Positions 12,601 to 24,533 are shown, counted from the stretch's first letter. The stretch: DNA of 64,000 nucleotides from Delphinapterus leucas (GCF_002288925.2 NW_022098001.1:16770256-16834255), one strand, 5' to 3'. Numbers and translations are program-made. The notes: generated by a model from the letters alone, not told the origin.

Positions 12601-14071
12601 TTATGACCCACCTCCTAGAGAAATGTAAATAAAAACAAATATAAACAAAGGGGACGTAATGAAACTTAAAAGCTTTTGCACAGCAAAGGAAACCATACTA
12701 CTACCCAAAGCAAGCTACAGATTCAATGCAATCCCTATCAAACTACCACTGGCATTTTTCACAGAACTAGAACAAAAAATTTCACAATTTGTATGGAAAC
12801 ACAAAAGACACCATATAGACAAAGCAATCTTGAGAAATAAAAATGGAGCTGGAGGAATCAGGCTCCCTGAATTCAGACTATATTACAAAGCTACAGTAAT
12901 CAAGACAGTATGGTACTGGCACAGAAACATAAATATAGATCAATTGAACAGGAAAGAAATCCCAGAGATAAACCGACCCACATATGGTTACCTTATCTTT
13001 GATAAAGGAGGCAAGAATATACAGTGGAGAAAAGACAGCCTCTTCAATAAGTGGTGCTGGGAAAACTGGACAGCTACATGTAAAAGAATGAAATTAGAAC
13101 ACTCTGTAACACCATGCACAAAAATAAACTAAAAATGGATTAAAGACCTAAATGTAAGGACAAACACCATCAAACTGTTAGAGGAAAACATAGGCAGAAC
13201 ACTCTATGACATAAATCACAGCAATATCCTTTATGACCCACCTCCTAGAGAAATGTAAATAAAAACAAATATAAACAAAGGGGACGTAATGAAACTTAAA
13301 AGCTTTTGCACAGCAAAGGAAACCATAAAAAAGACGAAAAGACAACCCTCAGAATGGGAGAAAATATTTGCAAATGAAGCAACTGACAAAGGATTAATCT
13401 CTAAAATTTACAAGCAGCACATGCAGCTCAATATTAAAAAAACAAACAACCCAACCCAAAAATGGGTAGAAGATGTAAATAGAAATTCCTCCAAAGAAGA
13501 TATACAGATTGCCAACAGACACATGAAAGAATGTTCAACATCATTAATCATTAGAGAAATGCAAGTCAAAGCTACAATGAGATATCATCTCAGACCAGTC
13601 ACAATGGCCATCATCAAAATATCTACAAACAATAAATGCTGGAGAGGGTGTGGAGAAAAGGGAACCCTTCTTGCACTGTTGGTGGGAATGTAAATTGATA
13701 GAGCCACTATGGAGAACAGTATGGAGGTTCCTTAAAAAAAAGAAAAAGTAGTATCATACGACCCAGCAATCCCCCTACTGGGCATATTCCCTGAGAAAAC
13801 CATAATTCAAAAAGAGTCATGTACCTAAAGGTTCATTGCAGTTCTATTTACAATAGCCAGGACATGCAAGCAACCTAAGTGTCTATCGACAGATGAATGG
13901 ATAAAGAAGATGTGGTACATATATACAATGGAATATTACTCAGCCATAAAAAGGAATGAAACTGAGTTATTTGTAGTGAGGTGGATGGACCTTGAAACTG
14001 TAATACAGAGTGAAGTAAGTCAGAAAGAGGAAAACAAATACTGTATGCTAACACATATATATGGAATCTAA
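9644..14071 (+). pseudogene. L1-A ORF2 (endonuclease/reverse transcriptase) remnant
   Basis: ORF2 begins with MVIGTYISIITLNVN and ends at TGGAATCTAA near 14062-14071. The apurinic-type endonuclease domain (9644 to about 10350) keeps QETH, but the metal-site block usually GDFN reads GSFN at about 10068. The open frame stops at 10015. The reverse transcriptase domain is best preserved in 10900-11646 (248 codons), with [20 protein letters not shown] and, after a frameshift, LFADDMILY near 11713-11739. The C-terminal part with the WGC-like cysteine block ends in a frameshift near 13690. The enzyme normally nicks target DNA and copies L1 or SINE RNA; this copy is dead through many stops and the 630-bp duplication. 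Confidence 0.93.
12068..13327 (+). repeat. Perfect-phase tandem duplication, 2 x 630 bp, inside ORF2
   Basis: Unit 1 is 12068-12697 and unit 2 is 12698-13327, head to tail with no spacer. Comparing them base by base I find one difference, T at 12099 versus C at 12729. The unit length is a multiple of three (210 codons), so the frame is kept across the junction. Both units share the same internal stop after AAAATAAACTAA, so the stop predates the duplication. Boundary microhomology is a single base or a few bases only. Confidence 0.97.
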
Positions 14072-14689
14072 AAAAAGAAAAAGAAAAAAAAAAAAAACAA
14101 AGGTCAGAAGAACCTAGGGTCAATATGGGAATAAAGATGTAGATCTACTAGGGAATGGACTTGAGGATCTGGGGAGGTGGAAGTGTAAGCTGGGACAAAG
14201 TGAGAGAGTGGCATGGACATATATATACTACCAAACGTAAAATAGATAGCTAGTGGGAAGTAGCCGCATAGCACAGGGAGATCAGCTAGGTGCTTTATGA
14301 TCACCTAGAGGGGTGGGATAGGGAGGGTGTGAGGGAGGGAGATGCAAGAGGGAAGAGATTTGAGGACATATGTATATGTATAACTGATTCACTTTGTTAT
14401 AAAACAGAAACTAACACACCATTGTAAAGCAATTATACTCTAATAAAGATATTTTAAAAAAATGATATAACATTGTTCATGGATAGGCAATGTGAAAAAC
14501 TTCTACATAGTACCTTGTAATCACAATTAGATTTGTGTAGTGACTATTGTTTGTGTCCTTCCATGTCCTTCCTCCCCACTTCTTTCTTCCAATCACCGAC
14601 ACTGCTTCTCTTGTGCATAGGTTGGACACATAGGTAAGGCAAAGCCTGGCTAGAATGAGAGCTGCAAGGGACAGGCACCAGTATTCAGC

Positions 14690-15035
14690 CAGCTTGATCA
14701 GAATTGTTTCCCAGGTGATTTTTCACACTGGTTCTGATGGAGGAAAAGTCTCCCTCTTTGGGGTGTTCAAGACACTATAAAAATGCAAGTTTGGAGCTAC
14801 AAATGACTGAATCCCCTAAAGTGATTTCAGCCAATCCAGGAAATTGAAGCTGACACATAAAGGAGCAAAGAGAAGAGATGAAGCAATGAAATCTGATGGT
14901 ACTTAAGTCCCCACTTCCATTTGTCCACAAAGCCAGCTCTACTCCTCACTTTCCCATAATCTGGTCATGTGAGGAAACAAATCCCTCATTTTAGCTAAAA
15001 TATTTTGACTTGGGTTTCTTTCTTTTTCAGCAAAA
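14690..15035 (+). mobile_element. Probable ancient ERVL-type LTR fragment
   Basis: The 3' part (TCATGTGAGGAAACAAATCCCT, then AGCTAAAATATTTTGACTTGGGTTTCT) resembles the conserved end of ERVL/MaLR-class LTRs, where a CCAATAAATTCCCT-like block precedes TTTGAGTTGGGTTTCT. No coding remnants of the virus are attached. A 101-bp part (14761-14861) recurs at 17271-17371. Family name unknown to me. Confidence 0.4.
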
Positions 15036-16000
15036 TAATCCTGAACAATGGATGGATGAATATAATTAGCATCTGCCAGATGTCAATTTAGAAAGATTGA
15101 AAGTGCACCTGGCCCAAATCTCTCTTCCATCAGTTTTTCATGATACTAGGAAAACCTTGAGATTCTAGTTCAAGTGTAAATGTCCTCAATGCTTGTAATA
15201 AACAAGCATTAAGAAATTATTTCTGACTTCTGGCTTCAGGATGTCAGAATAAATATAATGTTATATATAAAACTATTAGAAGATTTTTAATTTATATGCG
15301 TTAAGGAATTTTATTTTTATAAGTTTAAGGGTCTCTGGGAGTAAGAGTGTGAACACAAGCTCTATCTTAAACAAAATCGAGTGTTGCCTATTGCACCAAA
15401 TATAATAAATGACAAAGATAAAGATCAAGTAGAGGAACAGAAAGTCACTTGCAACTACTGATCTCAAACAAAGAAAGAAGAAGCTAGTTCTCCAAAATAA
15501 GTCAAAATACCCTGAAGATGAAAACAAGGAAGCAAAAACACTTATTGAGATAATGATATTGAATGTATGGAATACAATTGGTAACTTGTTTAGGACATCA
15601 CTGACATGAAAAGAAGGAGGCAATGCTGGGCAGAATGAGGAAATGTATGGTCAGACTATTTTTGCTGGAACCAGTGTGTACATGAGACATCAAAGAGGAA
15701 AGCTATTCTAAATTTCAAGCAGCCCTAGAGTTGCATATTTTTGTTGGCTGGGAATAAATAAAGAGTAAGACAATCCCCACCCCAATACACATACACATAC
15801 ACAAGAATCTTGAGCATGAGCCAAGAACATTAGCCCAGAACACCTCATTTGCCCCTCTCCTCCATGAAGCTCCTATAAATAAAAAAATTCATGTAGAATC
15901 CTTATAATTCAAAAATGACTAATTAAAATTATCAAGACAGTATCTATATACAAATATTACAAATAAAAGGATAAACAAATGGCAGACAAAGAACAGTCAG

Positions 16001-16044
16001 CATTATATATATATATATATATACACATACATACATATATATAT
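16001..16044. repeat. AT/ATAC-rich microsatellite
   Basis: Run of TA units followed by ACATAC units and more TA units inside the HAL1-like element. Confidence 0.85.
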
Positions 16045-16313
16045 AAACAAAAAAAATTACCATTGAGCAGTTAAAAACCATGATTAAATGTCTTGCCATA
16101 AACTCAGTAGAAGAGCTTAGGAAAGGGAAAATAAAGCAATACATGAAGGATATATAAACACAAAGCAGCAAAAGCTAGGATAAGAAATGGAAGGGAGAAC
16201 TAGAATCAAAGATCTTATTGTAGGCAACACAAAAGAGAACAAACACTGCTGATGATACAGTTAGACATATGGAAGTTAGGAATGAGAAAAATGAACAAAA
16301 GTATATGGAAATG

Positions 16314-16655
16314 GGGCTTCCCTGGTGTTGCAGTGGTTAAGAATCCGCCTGCCATGCAGGGGACATGGGTTTAAGCCCTGGTGTGGGAAGATCCCACATG
16401 CCATGGAGCAACTAAGCCCGTGTGCCACAAGTACTGAGCCTGCACTCTAAAGCCCACGAGCCACAACTACTGAAGCCCATGCACCTAGAGCCCATGCTCT
16501 GCAACAAGAGAGGCCATGGCAATGAGAAGCCGTCACACCACAACGAAGAGTAGCCCCTGCTTGCTGCAACTAGAGAAAGCCCATGCACAGCAATGAAGAC
16601 CCAACACAGCCAAAAATAATTAAATAAATAAACTAAAATAAAAATTCTTAAAAAA
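16314..16655 (+). mobile_element. CHR-type SINE, long form (copy b)
   Basis: Begins GGGGCTTCCCTGGTGTTGCA and extends past the short-form end through GAAGAGTAGCCCC and GAAGACCCAACACAGCC to an AATAAATAAA-type tail. Flanked by ATGGAAATG at 16305-16313 and 16656-16664, a 9-bp target-site duplication. Confidence 0.93.
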
Positions 16656-17270
16656 ATGGAAATGAACCTAGATTTTATTTTTTTTAAAGAGATAATAATA
16701 GATATGAAGTATGACAAATGAGACAAAGGAGATTCAATATATGTATAATTGGTATTCCTGAAATATGAAATCTCAACAAATGGAATAGAAAAATATATTT
16801 CAAAGGTTTTATAAAAGAAAGATGTCCAGGAAAAAATGATTTTCAAATAGAAAAAAAGCACATTATGTCCCAGGTTGGGGAAAAGATGATACAAATGGTC
16901 ATATCCTGGTAAAGAGGATAAACTTCAAATATAAAGATCCCCTTATGCATATTGACAAAAATATCAAATCATCTGTAGGGAGAGAAATTCAGGTTAGCCT
17001 CAGATTTCTCCACAATAAACTTCAACCTGGAAATGAGTCGTACAAAGCCTTTAACTTTTCACAGAAAGAGTAATCACAGCAACTAATGGTAATTCTCCTT
17101 GCCTAGGGAAAGCTTTAGGAGGGTATGAGGGAATAGCATGGGAATTTGAAGGATTAGCAAAGCACTGTGGAAGTCAGAGTCACTTCTGGTTTCTGAACTG
17201 CCTTCTTGCTCTATTATTTTTAAGTTAAGAACCTGCTTGTTTCTCTCTCCATTTCCATCATCTGTAATTT

Positions 17271-17371
17271 GGATGTTCAAGACACTGTAAAGATGCAAGT
17301 TTGGAGCTACCAATCACTGAATCCCCTACAGAGGTTTCAGCCAGTCCAGGAAATTGAAGCTGACAGATAAA
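17271..17371 (+). repeat. Second copy of a 101-bp direct repeat
   Basis: Matches 14761-14861 in the same orientation at a constant offset of 2510 bp with roughly ten substitutions and no gap. The core reads TGCAAGTTTGGAGCTAC in both. It may be a fragment of the same LTR family as 14690-15035, lying on the other side of the HAL1-like element. Confidence 0.8.
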
Positions 17372-17944
17372 GAAATACATAAATCCTGTAATTCTAGATA
17401 GGATTTTTCCCATTGGTTGTAAGAAGTGAACAAAATATATCTGTTCCTATCTAAAAGCAATCCTTATATTTCTACATGTGAATTCTAGCCTGGCCCCCTT
17501 ATAGTCAATGTTTTTGCTCTTGCAAGTATACATTTTTTTCCCTGCATTATCATCTTTCTTTTTCTGTTGGTTCATCTCATCAACATTAGAACATATTGTC
17601 ATTTTTCCCATCTGCATTTACTTCCTCATCCCTCTTTCTATCCTCAACCCACTTGTTAGATTTTTCTCCCAGCAAGCCACTGAAAACCCTCTGTTAATGT
17701 CTTCACCCACTTCCATCTTCCCAAATACAATCATCTGTCTCTCTTCACACTCTACCCTTTTGCCTAACAAACATGATTACAGAGTCCACAGGGTGTATAC
17801 CCTATTTTGGATTTATTGGGGTTAAATAGACTTCTGTGGGGATAACCTAGAGCAATTGCCTGTTAAAAGACCCACAGCCACAACAGAGTTTTCAAAATAA
17901 TATTTATAAGACAAACTTAGCCTTGTTACTTTAAAACACAGTTC
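17372..17944. other. Non-coding stretch, no recognisable feature
   Basis: Pyrimidine-rich plus strand, no motif I can name. The open frame 17508-17825 (105 codons) is hydrophobic at its start and has no recognised domain; I take it as chance. Confidence 0.5.
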
Positions 17945-18070
17945 ACTGAGAATGGTGTCAACAAAATGGCAGAATAGGAAGTCCTAGCCCTCTTTTCATT
18001 GTCTTACAGGAACTCTGATTTAACAATGTTCTATGGACCAACTAATTCTATGAAAACATAGTTCATTTCA
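17945..18070 (+). mobile_element. Old L1 5'-UTR fragment
   Basis: AAAATGGCAGAATAGGAAGTC followed by TTTAACAATGTTCTATGGAC resembles the first bases of old mammalian L1 5' UTRs. It is too short and diverged for subfamily assignment, and is separated from L1-D by about 290 bp of unidentified sequence. Confidence 0.45.
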
Positions 18071-19686
18071 CAATTAGGGGCTCTACTTCTATTCTTGAAG
18101 TCTTCGTTGTTTAGTTTCTGTGTTTAAGCCAGGTGTTTTTAAGCTGGTGTCTATCAGACCCCTTAAGAATTCACAAGTGGTCTTTAGAAAGACTGTCAAC
18201 CCCCTTAATTCTTATGCAGATTTGGTATAAATTTACCAATGAGTATTATTTTTATGGGGAGAAGGTCCACAGCTTTAAACAAATTGACATACATGAATTA
18301 AAGCAAGGTTGGGGGGGCACCACAGTGCTCATGAGAGCTTGTTTTTAAAAGTATAATGTCCTACTAGCCACAGCAATCAGACAAGAAAAACAAATAAAAG
18401 GAATCCAGTTTGGAAAGGAAGAAGTAAAACTGTCACTGTTTGCAGATAGCATGATACTATATATAAAAAATCCTAAAGATGTCCCCAAAAAACTACTAAA
18501 AATATTAATGAATTAAGTAAAGTTGCAAGATACAAAATTAATATACAGAAATCTGTTGCATTTCTATACACTAACAACAAACTATCAGAAAGAGAAATTA
18601 AGAGAACAATCTCATTTCCAATTGTGTCAAAAACAATAAAATACCAAGGAATAAATCTAACCAAGGAGGTAAAGGACCTGTACTCAGAAAACTATAAGAC
18701 ACTGAGGAAATAAATTAAGGATGACACAAACAAATGGAAGAATATGTTGTGCTCATGGATTGGAAGAATTAATATTGTTAAAATAACCATATTACCCAAG
18801 GCAATCTACAGATTCAACACAATCCCTATCAAAATACCAACAGCATTTTTCACAGAACTAGAACAAATAATTCTAAAATTTGTATGGAAACACAAAAGAC
18901 CCCAATTAGCCAAAATAAATCTTGAGATGGAAGATCAAAGCTGGAGGTATCATTCTCCCTGATTTGACCCTGATTTGAAACTATACTATGAAGCTACAGT
19001 AATCAAAACATTGTTGTATAGGCACAAAAACAGACACATAGATCAATGGAACAGGATAAAATGCTCAGAAATGAACACACATTTATAAGGCCAATTAATC
19101 CATGACAAAAAAGGCAAGAACATACAATGGGGAAAAGATAGCCTCTTCAATAAATGGTGTTAGGAAAACTGGACAGCTACATGTAAAAGAGCCAAACTAG
19201 ACTACAATCTCATACCATATACAAAAATAAACTCAAAATAGATTAAAGACTTAAATGTAAAACCTGAAACCATAAACCTTCTAGAGGAAAACATATGTAA
19301 TATGCTCTTTGACATTGGTCTTAGTAATATTTTTTTGGATCTGATTCTGCAGGCAAGGACAAAAAAGCAAAAATTTAAAAATGGGACTACATAAAGCAAA
19401 GCCTTTTGCATAGCAAAGGAAATCATCAACAAAACAAAAAGGCCACTTACTGAATGGGATAAGATATATCTGATAAGGGGTTAATATCCAAAATACACAA
19501 AGAACTCATACAACTCAACATCAAAAAACAGACACACACATACACACAAAAAAAACAAATTAAAAAATAGGCAGAGGACCTCAATAGATATTTTACCAAA
19601 GAAGACATACAGATGGCCAACAGACACATGAAAACATGCTTAACATCTCTGATCTTCTGGGAAATGCAAATCAAAACCACAATGAG

Positions 19687-19878
19687 GGGGGCTTCCCTAG
19701 TGGCGCAGTGGTTGAGAGTCTGCCTGTCGATGCAGGGGACATGGGTTCATGCCCCAGTCCAAGAAGATCCCACATGCCAAGGAGCGGCTGGGCCTGTGAC
19801 CATGGCTGCTGAGCCTGCGTGTCTAGAGCCTATGCTCCGCAACAGGAGAGGCCACAACAGTGAGAGGCCTGCGCACCA

Positions 19879-19910
<32 letters not shown>
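19687..19910 (+). mobile_element. CHR-type SINE, short form (copy c)
   Basis: Head GGGCTTCCCTAGTGGCGCAG, then the standard body, then an uninterrupted tail of about 30 A. The long pure tail suggests a fairly young insertion. Target-site duplication CACAATGAG at 19678-19686 and 19911-19919 within the L1-D ORF2. Confidence 0.95.
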
Positions 19911-19911
<1 letters not shown>

Positions 19912-20008
19912 ACAATGAGATATCACTTCACACCTGTCAGAATGGCTATCATCAAATAGACAACACATAACAAGTGTTGGTGAGAATGTTGGAGAAAGGG
20001 TAACTCTT

Positions 20009-20388
20009 GGGCTTCCCTGGTGGCACAGTGGTTGAGAATCCTCCTGCCAGTGCAGGGGACATGGGTTTGATCCCTGGTCTGGGAAGATCCCACATGCCGG
20101 GGAGCAGCTAAGCCCATGTGCCACAACTACTGAGCCTGCTCTCTAGAGCCCACGAGACACAACTACTGAGCCCTCGTGCCACAACTACTGAAGCCCATGT
20201 GCCTAGAGACTGTACTCCATGACAAGAGAAACCACCACAATGAGAAGCCCACACACTGCAATGAAGAGTAGCCCCCACTTGCCTCAACCAGAGAAAAGCC
20301 CATGCAGAGCAACGAAGACCCAACACAGCCAGAAACAATAAACAAATAAAATAAAATAATAAAATAAATAAATCTGTTAAAAAAAAAG
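20009..20388 (+). mobile_element. CHR-type SINE, long form (copy d)
   Basis: Head GGGCTTCCCTGGTGGCACAG; the body contains a local repetition of the CCACAACTACTGAG unit (near 20120 and 20170), making it longer than copy b. It ends in AAATAAAATAAAATAA-type tail. Flanks GGTAACTCTTG-like and GGGAACTGTTG-like sequence suggest a diverged target-site duplication within L1-D. Confidence 0.92.
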
Positions 20389-20644
20389 GGGAACTGTTGT
20401 GCACTGTTGGTGGGGAGGTAAACTGGTGCAGCCACTATGGAAAACAGTATGGAGATTCCTCAAAGAATTAAAAGTAGAACTACCATATGATTCAGTAACT
20501 CCACTTCTGGCTTTTTTTCTGAAGATAACAAAAACACTAATTCAAAAAAAAAAAATGCACCCTTATGTTCATTGCAGCATTATTTACAATAGTCAAGATA
20601 TGGAAACAACCTAAGTGCACATCAATAAATGAATAAAGAAGTTT

Positions 20645-20647
<3 letters not shown>

Positions 20648-20680
<33 letters not shown>
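20648..20680. repeat. (CA)n microsatellite inside L1-D ORF2
   Basis: About 16 CA units placed between AATAAAGAAG and GCACAATGGAATATTACTC, the same ORF2 position as the GATA tract at 485-510. Confidence 0.95.
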
Positions 20681-20683
<3 letters not shown>

Positions 20684-21548
20684 GCACAATGGAATATTAC
20701 TCAACCATAAAAAAGAATGAAATCCTGCCATTTGCGACAACATAGATGGACCTAGAGGGTTTTATGCCAAGTGAAATAAGCCAGAGAAAGACAGATAACA
20801 TATGATTCCCTTATGTGTGGAATCTAGAAAACAAAACAAATGAACCAGCATAACAAACCAGAAACAGGCTTATAGATACAGATAACAAACAGAAGGGTGC
20901 CAGAAGTGGGGTGCTGTGAGTGAAATGGATGGAGGAGATAAAGAGGTACAAAATTCCAGTTGCAAAATAAATAAGTCATGGGGATGGAATGTACAGCATG
21001 GGGAATACAGGCAATATTAATGTAATATCTTACGTAAATATCTTATGGTGACAGAGGGTAACTAGACTAACCACGGTGATCATTTTGTAATATATAGACA
21101 CATTGAATCACTTTGTTGTGCACAGGGAACTAACATAGTGATGTAGGTCAATTATACTTCAAAAACAAACAAACAAACTCATAGAAAAAGAGATCAGATT
21201 CATTATTTCCAGAAGTGGGGGGTGAGGGAAGGAGGCACTTGATGAAGGCCATGAAAAGGTACAAAATTCCAGTTATAAGATAAATGAGTACTGGGAATGT
21301 AATGACTACAAACATGATTAATATAATGAACACTGCTGTATGTTATATATGAAAGTTGTCAAGAGAGGAAATCCTGAGTTCTCATCACAAGGAAAAAATT
21401 TTTTTCTCTCTCTTTTATTTTGTATCTATATGGTATGATGAATGTTCACTAAACTTATTGTAGTAATCATTTCATTGTGGTAATCAGGTCAAATCATTAA
21501 ACCTATACAGAGCTGTATGTCAATTATATCTTAATAAAACAGGAAGAA

Positions 21549-24304
21549 AAAATATAAGATACTAAAAATATTATTGTGCCCTTTCTTACAAATACTTTTG
21601 ACCCTTTGTGTTAAAAAGGCAAACTTACAGAGGGATCATTTCTACAAATGAAACATTTTAATGGCCTGAAGGATTTAGTTATGTGAGTTGTCTTAGCAGA
21701 AGGAACAGAGACATGCTTTAGAAGTGAAGGTAACTGGTGCTCATGTGCTGTCCATTAGCTGGGCTGGTCTGGGCTGTGGAGTTTTATTTCGCTGAGACTG
21801 AAATTTGGAGATCCAGCAACAGTCTTCTGTCCTCTTTCCTCTCCCTTTATCTCAAAACATTATTTGAGAAATAATTGTTATTTAGTATGGAGAATCAGCC
21901 CCACTTCCCCAATCAATGTCTTTCTCTCTGCCAAGAGTGGGGGAGGACTTGCTGGGTCTGGCAGCTGTCAGCCCATCATTATGGGCTCACTGTCCCATCT
22001 GCACTCCTTAGACTGGTGCAGTCACAAGGGTTTTACCCAAACAGGCTCCCAGGGGTACAGTAACATACCTCTTGATTTGGCCATGAAGTTATATTTGTGA
22101 TTATTAATAGACAAGATAAGAGGCTAGTGCTCTATTCATCCATGTTAGAGATAATTATTCAGTTTGAGCTAAGCTGATTAGAATACTGATAGATAACCAC
22201 ACCATGTTTATAGCTACAGCAAGCAGTGGCCAAGAGCCTTGACACAGTGCTGCCATTTGGGTTTATCAGATAGGAAAGAAGGGCGGGGGGAGAAGAAGAA
22301 GCTGCTTTGGTTGATTAGCAATGTGCTGCATGGGACCATTTATAATGAAGCATATCATTTAAATTTTCCTTTACAAATGAGTCCAACGTGCGTTGCAGGC
22401 TGCAGGCTCTGTTAATTGTCACAAACATTGCTTTTTTTTTTTTAACATTATTAGCTCTTTGGCAAGATCTCCATTGTTGACTAAAAACTTGGCATGACCA
22501 GGGTTTGCTGAATAATTTAGGTGGTTGGCAGCTGGAGAAGGAGAACACACACATCTAGGCAGACAGACATGCTGCTTGAGCTCTTTATATAATAGGATTG
22601 TATACAAAGCAGAGTACAGTCAGCAGTGACTTCTGTGTCTGTTTATAGGTAAACACTGATGTTAGTTTTATAGGAAAACTGGAGGGATACTTCTCACAAA
22701 TCGTATGCAGCATATGAGACAGATGCACTGGAGGACTGTTCAGATGACTCGGACCATCTCTGACTCTCACAGAATACGATTGCTAGAGTTTTCACATGCC
22801 AGTACATATGCTGCCTCTGTAGTGGGATGAGGCCTTGATTGCTGGACACAGCAGCACTAATAGGAGGTAGAGCCACCTAAAACCCTGAAAGCTTTCAAGC
22901 AGTAACATTCATGAGTCACAAAGACTATGAGACACACTCATTTACGAAGTGCATGTATATGATTATGGTTAGTGGGAGTGTACAACTACTGCCTTAGGTG
23001 GAAGGCAAAAAGGAAGGTCACAAATAGGACCACAAATATTTACTGCACACATAGGGCACTTTTGTGCATTAACCAGACCCACTGATTCTTCTTCAACTGA
23101 GCATGCTGTGTTATCAGAACTCTACAAGATTCAAAAGACAAAAATTCAACACAAGCTTTCTTAAGCCAACAGGGTTTATCCACCCAGGTAAGTGCAAACG
23201 CAGAGGTAGAACTGGGTGGATAAAGACTCAAATGTTGATACCAAGATACTGGTTTTCTGCCTCTGCCATTGGAATTTTCTTCTTTTCATTCTCAAAAAGT
23301 TTCATCCGCTTGACAGATTGGCCACCACAGCTCCAGCCTCACATCACACCCTGTACAAAGCCAGTAAGAAAGAGTGAGTGAGAGGGTGCCAATTAAGGGT
23401 CTGAGATCGAGTCTTAAAGTTCTACTGACTAAACAGGATCACAGGTTCCTTCCTAAAGCATTCACCATAGAGCTGAGGGCAGGATTTGGGGAGAGTAAGA
23501 TACCCAAATGAAAACTGGGAAGTAAGGATATTGGATAACCAAAAAAACCCAGTTAAAATAAAACTATAATGAGTACAGTTTCCCTTAGCTTGTTTTGTTT
23601 TAGGAGCCAAGGTCAATTTCTGCTTATCTGTCCTATTCCCTGGCCTAAGGAAAGTTTTTAAATAACAAAATATATTCATGAAATACCTGGGCAGGTGTGT
23701 AGCCATAGTCAGACCTATTCCAGCCTTGGTGATACAGCAAGAACTAGACCCCCAAAAGTATATAACTGTGGTGCAGTAAAAATTGTCTTATAGAGTAGTA
23801 AGTTGAGTACTTGTGCACTGGCATGGCCACATCCCCAGCCTATAGGAAGTCAAGTAAGCCATCTTTGATCCCAAGCTTCATAGTGAATTCCTCTCTGGGC
23901 TAAACACACTGATCCCTGAACTTTAGGTGCTCCTCTGAGAGGAGGGGAAATGGGGAGCCTTTGAAAAGCTATGCCCATCCTCATTTTTTTTTAATCTGCT
24001 TGATTACCAGGTTAGGAGTAAATTGAGGTGAAAATTATGCTTATCTGAGTCTGAGTCCTCTCTTTTCAACATTTTTATCAGGACCATGCTTTATAGTTTG
24101 CCTAACACATGCAAAATGTCACACCAGAGCTAAGCCAATTGACCTTTATCACAGTAGACTCCACGATCATGGATTTACCCAACTGCACTAATCTGCCGTT
24201 TGTGGAGCTTTCATAGGCGATAAGCAGATTCAAACGAGGCAACTTCCAATAAATGGATCTGCTGCATGTTCTTACATGCAGGATCTTTCTTGATCTTAGC
24301 CTTT
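21549..24304. other. Repeat-poor non-coding stretch with candidate conserved element
   Basis: About 2.7 kb without recognisable repeat or gene. The part 22080-22560 is notable for dense homeobox-like (TTAATTG, TGATTAG, TTTATAATGA), SOX-like (CCATTGTTG) and E-box-like (GCAGCTG) sequences and has the texture of a conserved noncoding enhancer. This is pattern recognition only. Open frames (for example 23103-23381) show no motif I can name. Confidence 0.4.
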
Positions 24305-24314
24305 CAAGGGTTCT

Positions 24315-24533
24315 GTTTTGTTTTGTTTTGTTTTTGTTTTTGCGGTACGCAGGCCTCTCACTGTTGTGGCCTCTCCCGTTGTGGAGCACAGGCTCCGGAC
24401 GCGCAGGCTCAGCGGCCATGGCTCACGGACCCAGCCGCTCTGCGGCATGTGGGATCTTCCCGGACCAGGGCACGAACCCGTGTCCCCTGCATCGGCAGGC
24501 GGACTCTCAAGCACTGCGCCACCAGGGAAGCCC
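24315..24533 (-). mobile_element. CHR-type SINE, short form, reverse (copy e)
   Basis: Reverse complement of the standard body, ending GCACTGCGCCACCAGGGAAG at its 5' end; the tail reads TTTTGTTTTG units at 24315-24341. Target-site duplication CAAGGGTTCT (24305-24314) and CAAGAGTTCT (24534-24543). Confidence 0.95.

Larger units (their letters stand above)
6728..14459 (+). mobile_element. Full-length L1 retrotransposon (L1-A), decayed
   Basis: Complete L1 in sense orientation, from a 5' UTR beginning with the CAAGATGGC block through ORF1, ORF2 and a 3' UTR ending in AATAAA (14442-14447) and a short A tail. It is flanked by a perfect 14-bp target-site duplication AAATGATATAACAT (6714-6727 and 14460-14473), which fixes both ends. 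L1 moves by target-primed reverse transcription of its own mRNA, using the ORF1 RNA chaperone and the ORF2 endonuclease/reverse transcriptase. This copy has many frameshifts and stops in both ORFs and cannot be autonomous. It is longer than usual (7.7 kb) because of a roughly 1.97-kb 5' UTR and an internal 630-bp tandem duplication at 12068-13327. Confidence 0.97.
15222..17095 (+). mobile_element. HAL1-like (half-L1) element, interrupted by a SINE
   Basis: The start TCTGACTTCTGGCTTCAGGA and the later TAGCCTCAGATTTCTC block with flanking ATCCTGGTAAAG-like sequence resemble the L1 ORF1 C-terminal region found in HAL1/L1ME elements, which encode an ORF1-like protein but no reverse transcriptase. 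No ORF2 motif is present between the ends. All frames are broken. The hydrophobic open frame on the minus strand at 15276-15623 is an antisense shadow. SINE b sits inside at 16314-16655. Confidence 0.55.
18358..21548 (+). mobile_element. 5'-truncated L1 (L1-D), old type, hosting two SINEs
   Basis: Starts inside ORF2 at the CTAGCCACAGCAATCAGA block, shows LFADS-like RT-end sequence near 18438, and runs through the ORF2 C-terminus (end near 20828, TGTGTGGAATCTAG) and the 3' UTR to AATAAA near 21534. Frames are broken throughout (open pieces 18744-18962 and 20399-20614). SINE c and SINE d are inserted in the C-terminal part of ORF2. A poor target-site duplication (AAAAGTATAATGT before, AAAAATATAAGAT after) is possible. 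Confidence 0.9.

Noticed and set aside
15276..15623. Hydrophobic minus-strand frame that could be a membrane protein
   Set aside because: Antisense of an A-rich HAL1-like region; such strands are T-rich and encode Phe/Leu/Ile by composition.
18120..18200. Possible hAT (MER58-like) fragment around CTATCAGACCCCTTAAG
   Set aside because: Only a short phrase is similar; too little to support a call.
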